From: Lachnospiraceae bacterium
GTDB taxonomy: Bacteria; Bacillota; Clostridia; Lachnospirales; Lachnospiraceae
Direction of reading: 5' to 3'
Length of the DNA stretch: 64,000 nucleotides
Assembly (NCBI GenBank): GCA_016283575.1
Contig: JAEEND010000007.1
Coordinates: forward strand, 124,001 to 188,000
Positions 9,201 through 16,992 of this stretch are shown one piece after another. A program made the translations under genes and the position numbers. The notes beneath the pieces were generated by a model. That model ran no database searches, was not told where the DNA came from, and worked only from the letters and a program-made list of their open reading frames with translations. The number at the start of each line of letters is the position of its first letter. Position 1 is the stretch's first letter.

Positions 9201-10298
9201 TCATTTATTTACATATGCCTTAATGCCTTCGTAGATGGCGTCGGAGTCGGGAGGGCAGCCGGGAACGAAGTGCTTGAAGAGCCTTGTGCAGTTGCCGATT
9301 CCAAATTCGCCGGTCTTGCCGCGATAGCCCTGACCAATGCAGATTTTCTCGGTTAAATTGTCAAGGATTCCTTCTTCCTCCAGACGGGAGAGAGCTTCCA
9401 TAAGGCTTTCGTAACAAGCACTGCAGGTATCTACATCTTCAGCCTTATCTTTAAGCTTAAAGAGACTGTGTGTTCTTGGAAGGATTTCTTCTTTTTCAGT
9501 ACCGTCACCATCGATAGTGCGCATGCTGAGGGTTGAGAGGTCAGAACATCCGACGCCGGCTTCTGCCGCAAGCTTGATATAGGGTACATCATCAAGAGTG
9601 TAGCCCATGAGTTTGCAAAGATAGGAATCTATGAGGACCGGGTCGAGACCTGCCATAACACAGTTTGAGTAGTAGGGATTTCCGCCGCCTTCACTGACCA
9701 GGTCTCCGCATATGTGGTCAACCACAATAAAGTCCTGTTTGATTGCTGAATTCAGGATGGCAATGGGCTTGTGGAGTCCCATGGAGTGGAAGCGTCTCTT
9801 TTCAGAATTGGGAATGAGCCCCTTCATATTCTTGAGGGCACAGGTGATGTTGGTCTGGCAGTGGCCCTTTAGCACGGGAACATTGATCATGAAGTCCACA
9901 TCACGCACACAGTTACAGATATTTACGGAGATATCGCCATGGGGTACGGAGTAGGATTTTTCTTTTTGCGTATCTACAAGTGTGATACCGTACTTCTCTT
10001 TAAGAGCGTTGTAACCGCAGTATTCAAAAGAATCCTCGGTCTTATCACCTACCCAGGAGCCTTCGATAATACGAATATCGGTAAACCCGTGTTCCTTCAG
10101 GTGCTCGATTATACCGGCCACTACTTCGGGATGTGTTGTAGCGCCGAAATCTGCGGGCACGGGAGCTACAAGATTGGGCTTTATGCCGATGCGGGCGCCG
10201 GGAGTGATATGTGTATATAATTCTGCCTCATCAAGAAGGCGCTTTGTCATGTCTTTATAATCGGTTCCGTAAATACGGAGGATTTCATTCTTTTGCAT
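9201..10298 (-). CDS. DUF362 domain protein
   Basis: The 365-residue protein is a DUF362 family member, recognised from IKPNLVAP near residues 38-45, VPVLKGHCQTNITCALKNMKG in the middle, and a GGNPYYSNCVMAGLDPVLID segment. DUF362 proteins often carry Fe-S ferredoxin domains. Here there is no CxxCxxC cluster, only scattered cysteines in the C-terminal third (DTCSACYE and GNCTRLFKHFVPGCPP), so any metal binding is uncertain. The start has GGAGAAA. It lies downstream of the sugar isomerase-like gene in the same direction but has its own promoter and shares an operator-like palindrome with that gene. Confidence 0.82.
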   Translation of the reverse strand: MQKNEILRIYGTDYKDMTKRLLDEAELYTHITPGARIGIKPNLVAPVPADFGATTHPEVVAGIIEHLKEHGFTDIRIIEGSWVGDKTEDSFEYCGYNALKEKYGITLVDTQKEKSYSVPHGDISVNICNCVRDVDFMINVPVLKGHCQTNITCALKNMKGLIPNSEKRRFHSMGLHKPIAILNSAIKQDFIVVDHICGDLVSEGGGNPYYSNCVMAGLDPVLIDSYLCKLMGYTLDDVPYIKLAAEAGVGCSDLSTLSMRTIDGDGTEKEEILPRTHSLFKLKDKAEDVDTCSACYESLMEALSRLEEEGILDNLTEKICIGQGYRGKTGEFGIGNCTRLFKHFVPGCPPDSDAIYEGIKAYVNK

Positions 10299-10328
10299 AG
10301 GTTTTTCTCCATGTTGATTCTATCGCGT

Positions 10329-10371
10329 ATTATAGCATATTGTTGGAGGCCGGTCACTTTTCCGACCATCG
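10329..10371 (-). promoter_or_regulatory. Promoter with overlapping operator for the DUF362 gene
   Basis: On the minus strand, TATAAT (complement of 10329-10334) lies 17 bp from GTGACC (complement of 10352-10357). That GTGACC is one half of the imperfect palindrome GGTCGGAAAAGTGACC at 10352-10367. The minus-strand sequence GATGGTCGGAAAAGTGACC differs by one base from the palindrome upstream of the neighbouring sugar isomerase-like gene. An operator overlapping the -35 box would be suited to repression. Confidence 0.6.
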
Positions 10372-10456
10372 TATTTGTTTTGCGCTGATAGAAGGCATTG
10401 CCCACGATCAAAACATCGTTTCAACAGCATATAAGTGTGTGCATGTCAGAGCTGTA

Positions 10457-11329
10457 CTAAAGAAGCTTTTTCAGGTCAGCAAAGCATTCATTCAGCATAT
10501 GCACGTCTACGATGCCCTCTCTGTTAAAGGCCGTAGCCTCCACAGTGTAGTCTCCGTCGTAACCGCATTTTTTGAGCTCCCTGAAAAAAGATGTAAAATC
10601 CACGTGACCTTTGCCGATAGGAAGCACCTTAAAGTTGCTCCAATCCATGACGCCACCATCGTAGTCGTTGATGTGAAGGTGCTTAACGTGTCCCTTCTCA
10701 AACATCCACCGATGCTCCGGGCTGAAAACATCCATGGTCTGACCGTGAAACTCTGACATCTTTGTATCGTAGACAAATGAGATGTCAGGGTACTTCTTTG
10801 CAGCAGCCTCCATATTGGTGAGGGGATCAAAAGTGTTGCATATGACATTTTCAGCCATGAGCAGTACTCCGGCTTTCTCTGCCATTTCCCTGAAAATGCC
10901 AAAACGCTCTATGTTACGTTCTATATGCTTGTCTGATACAAGGCCGTTCCACATATGAAACACCATCTTGTGAGCTCCGAGTTCCTCTGCCAGGCGAAGG
11001 TTGATCTTGAATTCCTCAATGGCTTCCCCAAGGCTTTTTTCATCTTCTTCAGGTGTCATCTCCGCATGAGGATACTCCCCGTTTTCAAGCCAGACTCTGG
11101 CTCCTGCCAGCTTTTCTGAAAGTGCCTTTTCGCAGTGCACTACCGGAATCGACAGTTTCAGTCTTTTGATCGCAGCTATCAGATCGTCAGCCGCCGGATA
11201 CCAGGTGTCATACACCAGTAGCTCGTAGCCATCACAGTCAAGCTCCTTTGACAACACTTCAAGCAGATTGAAGTCTCTTTTATTGGGGCGCCCAAGCAAC
11301 GCCCCTGTGGAACAGTATATCTTATTCAT
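10457..11329 (-). CDS. Sugar phosphate isomerase/epimerase-like TIM barrel
   Basis: The 290-residue protein belongs to the xylose isomerase-like/AP endonuclease 2 superfamily. Putative metal and catalytic residues occur in the expected order along the barrel: H in KMVFHMWNG, E in LLMAENVI, D and H in YDTKMSEFHG, H in KHLHINDYDGG, and E in YTVEATAF. Such enzymes isomerise or epimerise sugars or inositols using a divalent metal. The exact substrate is unknown. AAAGGGA precedes the ATG. The DUF362 gene follows 158 bp downstream, and both genes are preceded by nearly the same palindrome, suggesting joint control. Confidence 0.83.
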   Translation of the reverse strand: MNKIYCSTGALLGRPNKRDFNLLEVLSKELDCDGYELLVYDTWYPAADDLIAAIKRLKLSIPVVHCEKALSEKLAGARVWLENGEYPHAEMTPEEDEKSLGEAIEEFKINLRLAEELGAHKMVFHMWNGLVSDKHIERNIERFGIFREMAEKAGVLLMAENVICNTFDPLTNMEAAAKKYPDISFVYDTKMSEFHGQTMDVFSPEHRWMFEKGHVKHLHINDYDGGVMDWSNFKVLPIGKGHVDFTSFFRELKKCGYDGDYTVEATAFNREGIVDVHMLNECFADLKKLL

Positions 11330-11359
11330 TTCAATGTATCCCTTTCAGTCTTCTTTTTG

Positions 11360-11393
11360 TTGCAAGATGGTCACTTTTCTGACCATCTTGCAA
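11360..11393 (-). promoter_or_regulatory. Operator-like perfect palindrome upstream of the sugar isomerase-like gene
   Basis: TTGCAAGATGGTCA at 11360-11373 and its exact complement at 11380-11393 enclose six bases. The core GATGGTCAGAAAAGTGACC (minus strand) recurs with one change at the DUF362 promoter. It lies 31 bp before the ATG. It is not followed by a T-run, so an operator is more likely than a terminator. Confidence 0.65.
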
Positions 11394-11421
11394 AAGCACC
11401 CTCGCTATGAGGATGCTTTTT
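11392..11421. terminator. Terminator-like hairpin after the minus-strand remnant
   Basis: AAAAGCAcCCTC and GAGGaTGCTTTT pair around GCTAT (one mismatch), with T tracts on both strands. On the minus strand it begins at the stop codon of the fragment at 11420-11626 and so would terminate that gene. Confidence 0.65.
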
Positions 11422-11626
11422 ATTCGTCAATTAAATCAAATCGACCCAACGCTCGTTTTACGTAAGTCGGACGTTGCTTTAATTCTTCTTCGTAATCATA
11501 CCACAAAAGCCGGTATTCTTGACTATGATAAAGGCTTGAAGTAATATGAAGATACAAAAAGGGTGTTGCCGTAGTTAACGGTTGACCCTCAAGATGTGGT
11601 CGAAAAGAAATAACCGCGATCTTTGG
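11420..11626 (-). pseudogene. Unidentified gene remnant (68 codons, no start codon)
   Basis: A 68-codon open stretch lies on the minus strand between an in-frame stop (complement of 11627-11629) and TAA at 11420-11422. It reads as convincing protein, for example RPHLEGQPLTTATPFLYLHI, then SLYHSQEYRLLWYDYEEELK and YVKRALGRFDLIDE. No ATG or well-placed alternative start is visible, and a terminator-like hairpin follows its stop. I do not recognise the family. The likeliest reading is the C-terminal end of a decayed gene. A small gene using a TTG codon inside the stretch is possible. Confidence 0.55.
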
Positions 11627-11647
11627 TTAGAGGCGGTTATTTCTTTT
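11603..11647 (+). terminator. Hairpin upstream of the DUF4298-GNAT gene
   Basis: AAAAGAAATAACCGC at 11603-11617 and GCGGTTATTTCTTTT at 11633-11647 form a perfect 15-bp stem with a T-rich 3' side. It lies about 70 bp before the next CDS on the plus strand and overlaps the 5' end of the minus-strand remnant. It could be a terminator or a leader attenuator. No gene that needs it is visible directly upstream on the plus strand. Confidence 0.6.
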
Positions 11648-11717
11648 TACTTCCGAACAAGTATCAGAGAAATCGAAACGCGGTCATGGAAGGTGAGAGT
11701 AACGAAAGGTTGGGGAT

Positions 11718-12452
11718 ATGAGTGAGAGTAGAATTGACAGAATAAAGACGATGGAAAACATCCTTGATGAGGCAAATCAGGCGATAAATGAAGCACCGGA
11801 TAAACTTTTCTGTTTGAAAGAGAAAATTGAGCAACTCGAAGCCTACTACACCGACGGGCAGTGGCTTAAGGACTACGAGTACGATGAAAATGGTAAGCTC
11901 CCCTCCGACTTAAAGCGGGGAGTTCTTTCGGAGGATGCCATTAGTGACTTGCTTGACAGATACAAAGAGGCACTGGAGCACATCGGACCTCAAGTTGAAT
12001 TGGTGACGCCAACTCTGGAAGAGTTATGTTTTAAAGAAAGCCTTATGGCCGATGAAGAGACAATGTCCTACAATCACGCCTGGGGAGGAACAATTCCTTT
12101 CCCTAAGGAAGACTGGCAGGATTGGTACGATTATTGGATTTTAAATCACGAAAATAAGCGCTATTACAGGTATCTTAAGGCCGAGAACGTCTTTGTGGGA
12201 GAGATCGCATATCACTACGATTTCAAGTACGACGGTTATGTTGTGGATGTTATTATTCATTCAAAATTCAGAGGTAAGGGGTACGGCGCCAAAGGGCTTG
12301 AACTTCTTTGTGGCGCAGCTAAAGAAAATGGTATTCGCATTCTTTTTGATGATATTGCCATAGACAATACTGCTGTGAAACTCTTCCTTAAGCAGGGTTT
12401 CTACGAAAAATATAGAACGGAAGACAGGATAATTTTGAAAAAAGAATTATAA
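11718..12452 (+). CDS. DUF4298-GNAT fusion protein
   Basis: The 244-residue protein has two parts. Residues 3-85 match the DUF4298 pattern, a helical domain of unknown function with YYTDGQWLKDYEYDENGKLP. Residues about 95-244 form a GNAT N-acetyltransferase domain with the acetyl-CoA loop RGKGYGAKG at 185-193 and the C-terminal signature IDNTAVKLFLKQGFYEKYRT. GNAT enzymes acetylate amines on small molecules or proteins. The substrate is unknown. The start ATG is preceded by GGTTGGGGAT. A truncated second GNAT gene follows immediately. Confidence 0.8.
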   Translation: MSESRIDRIKTMENILDEANQAINEAPDKLFCLKEKIEQLEAYYTDGQWLKDYEYDENGKLPSDLKRGVLSEDAISDLLDRYKEALEHIGPQVELVTPTLEELCFKESLMADEETMSYNHAWGGTIPFPKEDWQDWYDYWILNHENKRYYRYLKAENVFVGEIAYHYDFKYDGYVVDVIIHSKFRGKGYGAKGLELLCGAAKENGIRILFDDIAIDNTAVKLFLKQGFYEKYRTEDRIILKKEL

Positions 12453-12453
12453 A

Positions 12454-12813
12454 CGCTTTTGGAGGGAAACCGGACTTCCCGTCGGCAGCATCGGATTTCA
12501 CCACAACGATCTTGCGCCGGGGGATGACGAAGCGGAACTGGGCTATTGGATTGGGGTGCCGTTTTGGGGACGCGGACTTGTACCCGAGGCATCTAAAGAA
12601 ATGCTCAGACACGCATTTGAAGATTTGGAACTTGCGCGTGTTTGGTGCGGATACTATGAAGGTAACGAGAAGTCAAAGCGTGTCCAGGAGAAACTTGGAT
12701 TCAAGCATCAGTGGGTAAGTGAGAATGTGCCAGTTCCTCTGATGGGAGAAACAAGAACGGGGCACGTAAACCTTATGACAAGAGAAGATTGGGAAAAGAA
12801 AATGAATCTTTGA
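12454..12813 (+). pseudogene. 5'-truncated GNAT acetyltransferase (RimJ/RimL type)
   Basis: Directly after the stop of the fusion gene, another reading frame encodes the last two thirds of a RimL-like acetyltransferase: GLPVGSIGFHHNDL, ELGYWIGVPFWGRGLVPEA with the acetyl-CoA loop, and a SKRVQEKLGFKHQWV tail. The first 50-60 residues of the domain are missing and there is no start codon or RBS at the junction; the first in-frame ATG-like codons lie inside the domain. It is most likely a deletion remnant. An internal start near 12544-12556 would give only half a domain. Confidence 0.75.
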
Positions 12814-12879
12814 AACTGAGTAAAAGTCTAATTGTTTTTTTCTCTTTTCGAAGTGTAATTAAAGCATGGGGCATATAGA

Positions 12880-13962
12880 TTACTGCACTGCCCCATGAAG
12901 TTTGGCATATTCCCCGAATCTGGGAAGTTTTATCTTTAAAATGCCATATTCTTTTCCGTCAATAATTCCCTTGTCTATAAGTCTTTCGCGATATACCCCG
13001 AATTTTTGTGAATCCATATTTAATCTTTCGCGTACTTCTGAGACTTTTCCGCTTTCTGTACATGATAGCTCTATCACTGCTTTCTTTTCCGTAGGAGCAA
13101 GTTCAGCCCAGATTTTGTCGTACGAGAATTCTGCGAGATATTGATCGACTTCAGGAAGCAAATCCTCTATTTTTATTTCACTATTTTTCGTGAGGGCATT
13201 CCAGTAAATGTACCCAATCACCTGAAATGCAAAAGAATACCCTTTCGTAAGCCACGCCAACGTTTCGGCTACTTCCCTGCTTATATTAAACACCTTGCTG
13301 TAGGTTGCGATTATGGAAGTAATGTTTAGTGGTTCAAGTTCATGTTCTTTAGCTCTGTATAAAAATGTAAGTGATTTATCGTTTTTTATTGCCTTGATGT
13401 TTTCTTTTAACCCGGTCATGATAACGTATATTTCATATCCTGCTCTGGCATATGAAGATAAAGAATGGGAAAAACTTCCGATTTCATTGTTATATGTAAC
13501 TTCATCTATAGTTACAAGCACTCGCTTGTTCTTTTTTTTCAAAACCTTAAGCATTATATCAATGGCATCAAATCCGTTTGATGCGATATAGTCGGCTTTT
13601 TCGACGGAAAAATTAATTCCTAATACGCTGACATCTATCTTCGCCTCGGTGAAAAGCAATCTAAGTTCGGGAACTCGACACAGCCCTCTTGCGAGTGCGT
13701 CGATTATATTGTCTGTAGGATCCGGAATATCTACAACAATCCAACCATCTTTATTTTCCATCGTATTTGCTATTTCAGCCATTAAAACTGATTTTCCGCT
13801 TCCCCTTACGCCTGTGAGAAAATGGCACCTGAATGTCGGTACATTTCTTTCAAGGTCATTTACGATTTCCTCGGTAAGCGCTTTTCTGGTTATATATTGG
13901 GGTGGAATATAGCTGAATTGAAGAGTAAACGGATTGTCTTTTGCTGTAAAGTTTCTTTGCAT
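12880..13962 (-). CDS. AAA ATPase with winged-helix-like C-terminus
   Basis: The 360-residue protein has a Walker A motif GVRGSGKS at residues 51-58 and Walker B LVTIDE ending at D153-E154. An all-helical lid and a C-terminal region with a helix-turn-helix-like pattern (KVSEVRERLNMDSQKFGVYRERL, then KEYGILKIKLPRFGEYAKLH) follow. This matches the Cdc6/STAND-like 'archaeal ATPase' group found widely in bacterial accessory DNA, for which no general function is known. AAGGAGG precedes the ATG. Immediately upstream are six copies of a 10-bp repeat, which may be its own operator. Confidence 0.78.
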   Translation of the reverse strand: MQRNFTAKDNPFTLQFSYIPPQYITRKALTEEIVNDLERNVPTFRCHFLTGVRGSGKSVLMAEIANTMENKDGWIVVDIPDPTDNIIDALARGLCRVPELRLLFTEAKIDVSVLGINFSVEKADYIASNGFDAIDIMLKVLKKKNKRVLVTIDEVTYNNEIGSFSHSLSSYARAGYEIYVIMTGLKENIKAIKNDKSLTFLYRAKEHELEPLNITSIIATYSKVFNISREVAETLAWLTKGYSFAFQVIGYIYWNALTKNSEIKIEDLLPEVDQYLAEFSYDKIWAELAPTEKKAVIELSCTESGKVSEVRERLNMDSQKFGVYRERLIDKGIIDGKEYGILKIKLPRFGEYAKLHGAVQ

Positions 13963-14030
13963 ATCAAACCTCCTTGCATGCTTAGTTAGAGGGCGTTATC
14001 GTTCATCACATGAACCATTCTTTTTGCTTT

Positions 14031-14108
14031 GTTATATCTTGTTATATCTTTGGAATTTTGTTATATCTTGTTATATCTTTGATTTCATGTTATATCTTGT
14101 TATATCTT
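14031..14108. repeat. Six GTTATATCTT repeats in three evenly spaced pairs
   Basis: GTTATATCTT occurs at 14031, 14041, 14060, 14070, 14089 and 14099. Members of a pair are 10 bp apart and pairs repeat every 29 bp, with no exception. The 8-bp core GTTATATC is close to palindromic. The block sits between the divergent ATPase and XRE regulator genes, in a 372-bp gap. It resembles an iteron set or a cooperative operator. Confidence 0.9.
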
Positions 14109-14334
14109 TTGTCAACAAACCGAGGACTGGACCATCTTCTGAGCATTGTATTTGCTTAGCTATCTCCTTAGACGTTTCGCAAAAGTGCTGAGAAGTAGAA
14201 GGTCAATTATTGCTTGAGTGCCTTTTTATAAACTCAATTATCAATTGATATACTTTTTTCGGTTCTTGTCCTACAATTTAGTTGTGTTAAAACACCGGCC
14301 GATGATAATTACAAACTAAAAGGATGGTAAAAAT

Positions 14335-14970
14335 ATGTTAGATATGAAAAAGGTTGGTAAGAACATTAAGAATGCCAGAACTGAAAAGAACATGACCCAG
14401 CTTGAATTGGCGGATATATTGGGAGTCAGTTATCAGGCTGTGTCAAATTGGGAACGCGGAAACACAATGCCGGATATTGCTAAACTTCCTGATATTTCAA
14501 AGTTACTGGGAATAGAAATATCAAAACTGCTGGGCGATGATAACTGTGGCGATACGGTAAAGAAAGTTCTCGAAGAAAACCCGGAACCGCTTTCTGCAAA
14601 TGAGCTTACTGAAGTAGCGGCAATACTTCCGCCCAAAGAGTTTAAAAAGGAGCTGGAGAGAACAAATGAAAATGAGACTTTGAACATAAAAGCTATTGTT
14701 GGGTTGGCGCCGTTTCTTGATGATGAAACTCTTGATGACTTTGTCAGTAAAGTTGATGTTGCAAATATAAAGGATATAGTCCCTTTAGCACCATTTTTAT
14801 CGGACGAAACATTAGATCAAATTGCTGATAGAGCTATTGAAAATAATAAAGTATCGGAATTGTCATCTCTGGCATGTTTCTTGGGGAATGGGACACTGAA
14901 GAAAATTGCTAATCATTTGGTGTATTCGGGCGATAGCAAATCATTGTCAGAGTTTGCTATATTCTTATAA
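14335..14970 (+). CDS. XRE-family regulator with C-terminal repeats
   Basis: The 211-residue protein begins with a Cro/C1 helix-turn-helix (residues about 8-62; MTQLELADILGVSYQAVSNW), a DNA-binding domain. The C-terminal half contains three degenerate repeats of about 32 residues centred on LAPFLDDETLD, LAPFLSDETLD and LACFLGNGTLK. These form a helical repeat of unknown role that could sense a ligand or protein. An ATG three codons later (14344) is an alternative start; AAAGGATGG lies before both. The gene is divergent from the ATPase gene and shares the repeat-containing gap, so it may bind there. Confidence 0.82.
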   Translation: MLDMKKVGKNIKNARTEKNMTQLELADILGVSYQAVSNWERGNTMPDIAKLPDISKLLGIEISKLLGDDNCGDTVKKVLEENPEPLSANELTEVAAILPPKEFKKELERTNENETLNIKAIVGLAPFLDDETLDDFVSKVDVANIKDIVPLAPFLSDETLDQIADRAIENNKVSELSSLACFLGNGTLKKIANHLVYSGDSKSLSEFAIFL

Positions 14971-14985
14971 TTAATTTAAATACGA

Positions 14986-15019
14986 AAGCCATAGCGTGTC
15001 TGCTATGGCTTGTTTTTTT
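14986..15019 (+). terminator. Terminator after the XRE regulator
   Basis: AAGCCATAGC and GCTATGGCTT form a perfect stem with a GTGTCT loop, followed by G and seven T. Confidence 0.9.
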
Positions 15020-15061
15020 AATCTTTGAGATTGCAACTCATGTGTACATTAGGGCCCGTTT

Positions 15062-15658
15062 TCACCCGACAATACTTTTAATTTCCTTCCATCCCGGACA
15101 GCGGGTGTAGCTATCCCTTGGAAGGGTGCAGTCTTTATTCCATGGCCGGTCAAATACCAGTACTTTTAGATTCGGTAAATGCTCAAAAAACTTAAAGGCA
15201 TGGGGAGAATCTTCAATCGCATAATCAAAATGCATCTTGTAATAATCCTCAAGCTCCAGGTTGTGATCCTCCGACTTGTAAAATCCGTCACGTCCGTATT
15301 TATTGAGGCAATAAAGCTTTACATCGGAAAGCCCGTGTTCATCAAGCCACTTGCGTGAAGCCTTGTAAGCGCTGTACGGTCGCCCGGTTATCACTGACAC
15401 ATCAAATCCGCTTTGTATCCATCCGTTAATGGTTTCTCCGGCACCGGGAGTCTCAGCGTAAGAAAGTAAAATCTCAGGCTTATGAGCTTCAACCATCATT
15501 TCCTGATACTGCTGATCTGTTAGAGAAAATGACTTCTGCAGGTCAAAGAAATTTATATTTTCATAGGGTACATCTATGCCGAACATGTCCTTGACCAGTC
15601 CGGAAAAATGTCTTGCGGTTTCGCAGATACAGTCATCGAAATCTATATAAATATTCAT
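15062..15658 (-). CDS. HAD-family 5'(3')-nucleotidase-like protein
   Basis: The 198-residue protein has the HAD nucleophile motif DFD at residues 6-8 (YIDFDDCIC), motif II threonine in SVITGRP, and an acidic motif IEDSP near residue 150. The layout matches the NT5C deoxyribonucleotidase group, which removes phosphate from nucleoside monophosphates. Other HAD phosphatases cannot be excluded. AAGGAG lies before the ATG. The 5' flank runs straight into the first periodic array. Confidence 0.8.
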   Translation of the reverse strand: MNIYIDFDDCICETARHFSGLVKDMFGIDVPYENINFFDLQKSFSLTDQQYQEMMVEAHKPEILLSYAETPGAGETINGWIQSGFDVSVITGRPYSAYKASRKWLDEHGLSDVKLYCLNKYGRDGFYKSEDHNLELEDYYKMHFDYAIEDSPHAFKFFEHLPNLKVLVFDRPWNKDCTLPRDSYTRCPGWKEIKSIVG

Positions 15659-15768
15659 TGGTAATCTCCTTGGTGCTTATCCCGCCAATTCGGCTTGTGC
15701 TTATGCAATCAATTCCGTATTAAGCACTTCTGTTTGTGATTATATCATGAAACTCATGCTCCGGCCTG

Positions 15769-16068
15769 TATCGCAATTATGAAATCCAAGTCAAATTTGC
15801 GACAAATTATTGCGTGTATCTATATGACTTGTTTCTGTTGTATCGCTATACGAAATATGAGCTTACACTGCGATATAAATTTATACAATTTCATGGGTTT
15901 TTGATTTGATTTATCGCAATACGAAAAGCGGAACAATTCTGCGATAAGAATTCGCGGATTCTGTATCGCAATTCGTTACGAGAATCACATTGCGATAAAT
16001 GGTTTACATAACACAAAGAAAACCACTGTTCTGTATCGCAAATTCACGTGGTAATCTACAATGCGATA
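15769..16068. repeat. Periodic array 1: five inverted TATCGC...GCGATA blocks
   Basis: Framed blocks lie at 15769-15804, 15841-15875, 15912-15946, 15964-15997 and 16034-16068. Each starts with TATCGC and ends with GCGATA (GCGACA in the first), giving 34-36 bp per block. The unframed spacers are 36, 36, 17 and 36 bp. Block interiors are not conserved beyond the AT-rich bases next to the hexamers. Spacer four and the sequence after block five both carry GGTTTACATAAC-CAA. The array fills most of the roughly 500-bp gap between the HAD gene and the DUF218 gene. Confidence 0.9.
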
Positions 16069-16129
16069 CAACGGTTTACATAACTCAAAAAGGCAAGAAG
16101 TCAAAGCTCATGCCACCACCATAACTCAA

Positions 16130-16158
16130 TTGAGGCAGGAGTCAAATTGTGCTATTCT
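16130..16158 (+). promoter_or_regulatory. Predicted promoter of the DUF218 gene
   Basis: TTGAGG at 16130-16135 and TATTCT at 16153-16158 are 17 bp apart. They lie just upstream of the RBS and GTG start chosen for the DUF218 gene and just downstream of the array. Confidence 0.45.
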
Positions 16159-16183
16159 TGACTTAACTAAAAGGAGATTTGCC

Positions 16184-16942
16184 GTGAATTTATTTTTCTT
16201 ACTTCTTGGCATCGCAGGCGACGTCTGGTGCGTATTACCCATAATCAAATATGGAATCTTTAATATCGGAAACGCCACGGGAATTGTTGTATTTACTTGC
16301 TTTATTTTGCTTGGACTTTTCTGGAAGCGCTTTAAAGCCCTTATTATTAGATTCAGGAAAAAGAAACCCGGTCGCATCATTACCAACATTGCAGCGGTCA
16401 TTATCGCCTTTACAGTAATCCTTGTGATCATCGAAAGCATCTGCATGATCCGTGGCGCAATTAAGAAGCCTGACGGGACCGAAACAGTGGTGGTTCTCGG
16501 AAGCCGCGTCCATGCATCCGGCCCCAGCCTCATGACAAAAGCGCGACTTGATGCAGCCATTGAATTCATGAACAAATATCCTGATTCGAAATGCGTTCTT
16601 TCCGGCGGACAGGGACCGGATGAACCTTTCAGTGAAGCTGAGGGCATGTCCGAATATATGCTGGGAAAGGGCATTTCCCGAGACAGGCTTTTCCTTGAAG
16701 ATAAATCTCGCGACACATACGAAAATCTGCAGTTTTCCAAAGCTATCATAGAAAAAGAAGGCTTAAACCCTAAGATTTCCATTGTTTCAAATGAGTTTCA
16801 TCTTTACAGAGCGGGGCTCATCGCTAAGAAACTTGGACTTCAATATACAACCATTCCCGGAAAATCACTGGCGGTTCTTTTTCCTGCATATTATATACGT
16901 GAACTTTATGCGATTCTCGCCCAGTGGGTGTTGGGTTCGTAA
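16184..16942 (+). CDS. DUF218/YdcF-like (SanA/ElyC) membrane protein
   Basis: The 252-residue protein has two or three N-terminal membrane segments followed by a DUF218 domain: VVVLGSRV, a C-VLSGGQGPDEP loop, SEAEGMSEYML, SRDTYENL and VSNEFHLYRA. Members (YdcF, SanA, ElyC) act in envelope metabolism but have no settled reaction. I chose GTG at 16184 because AAGGAG lies eight bases before it and the membrane segment begins there. An in-frame ATG at 16061 lies inside the last array block and would add 41 non-membrane residues. Confidence 0.8.
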   Translation: MNLFFLLLGIAGDVWCVLPIIKYGIFNIGNATGIVVFTCFILLGLFWKRFKALIIRFRKKKPGRIITNIAAVIIAFTVILVIIESICMIRGAIKKPDGTETVVVLGSRVHASGPSLMTKARLDAAIEFMNKYPDSKCVLSGGQGPDEPFSEAEGMSEYMLGKGISRDRLFLEDKSRDTYENLQFSKAIIEKEGLNPKISIVSNEFHLYRAGLIAKKLGLQYTTIPGKSLAVLFPAYYIRELYAILAQWVLGS

Positions 16943-16992
16943 ATTCAGAGGAATGTGAGCAACAACTACGGGCATTACATTGGGAGGCATCA

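Noticed and set aside
11360-11393. Rho-independent terminator
   Set aside because: The stem is perfect but there is no T-run, and its core recurs upstream of another gene at a -35 box, so an operator is more likely.
15769-16068. Integron attC-type array
   Set aside because: There are no GTTRRRY/RYYYAAC core sites and no cassettes between the blocks.
16126-16782. Long minus-strand reading frame of 218 codons opposite the DUF218 gene
   Set aside because: The plus-strand gene has clear DUF218 motifs and an RBS; the reverse frame shows no conserved motif.
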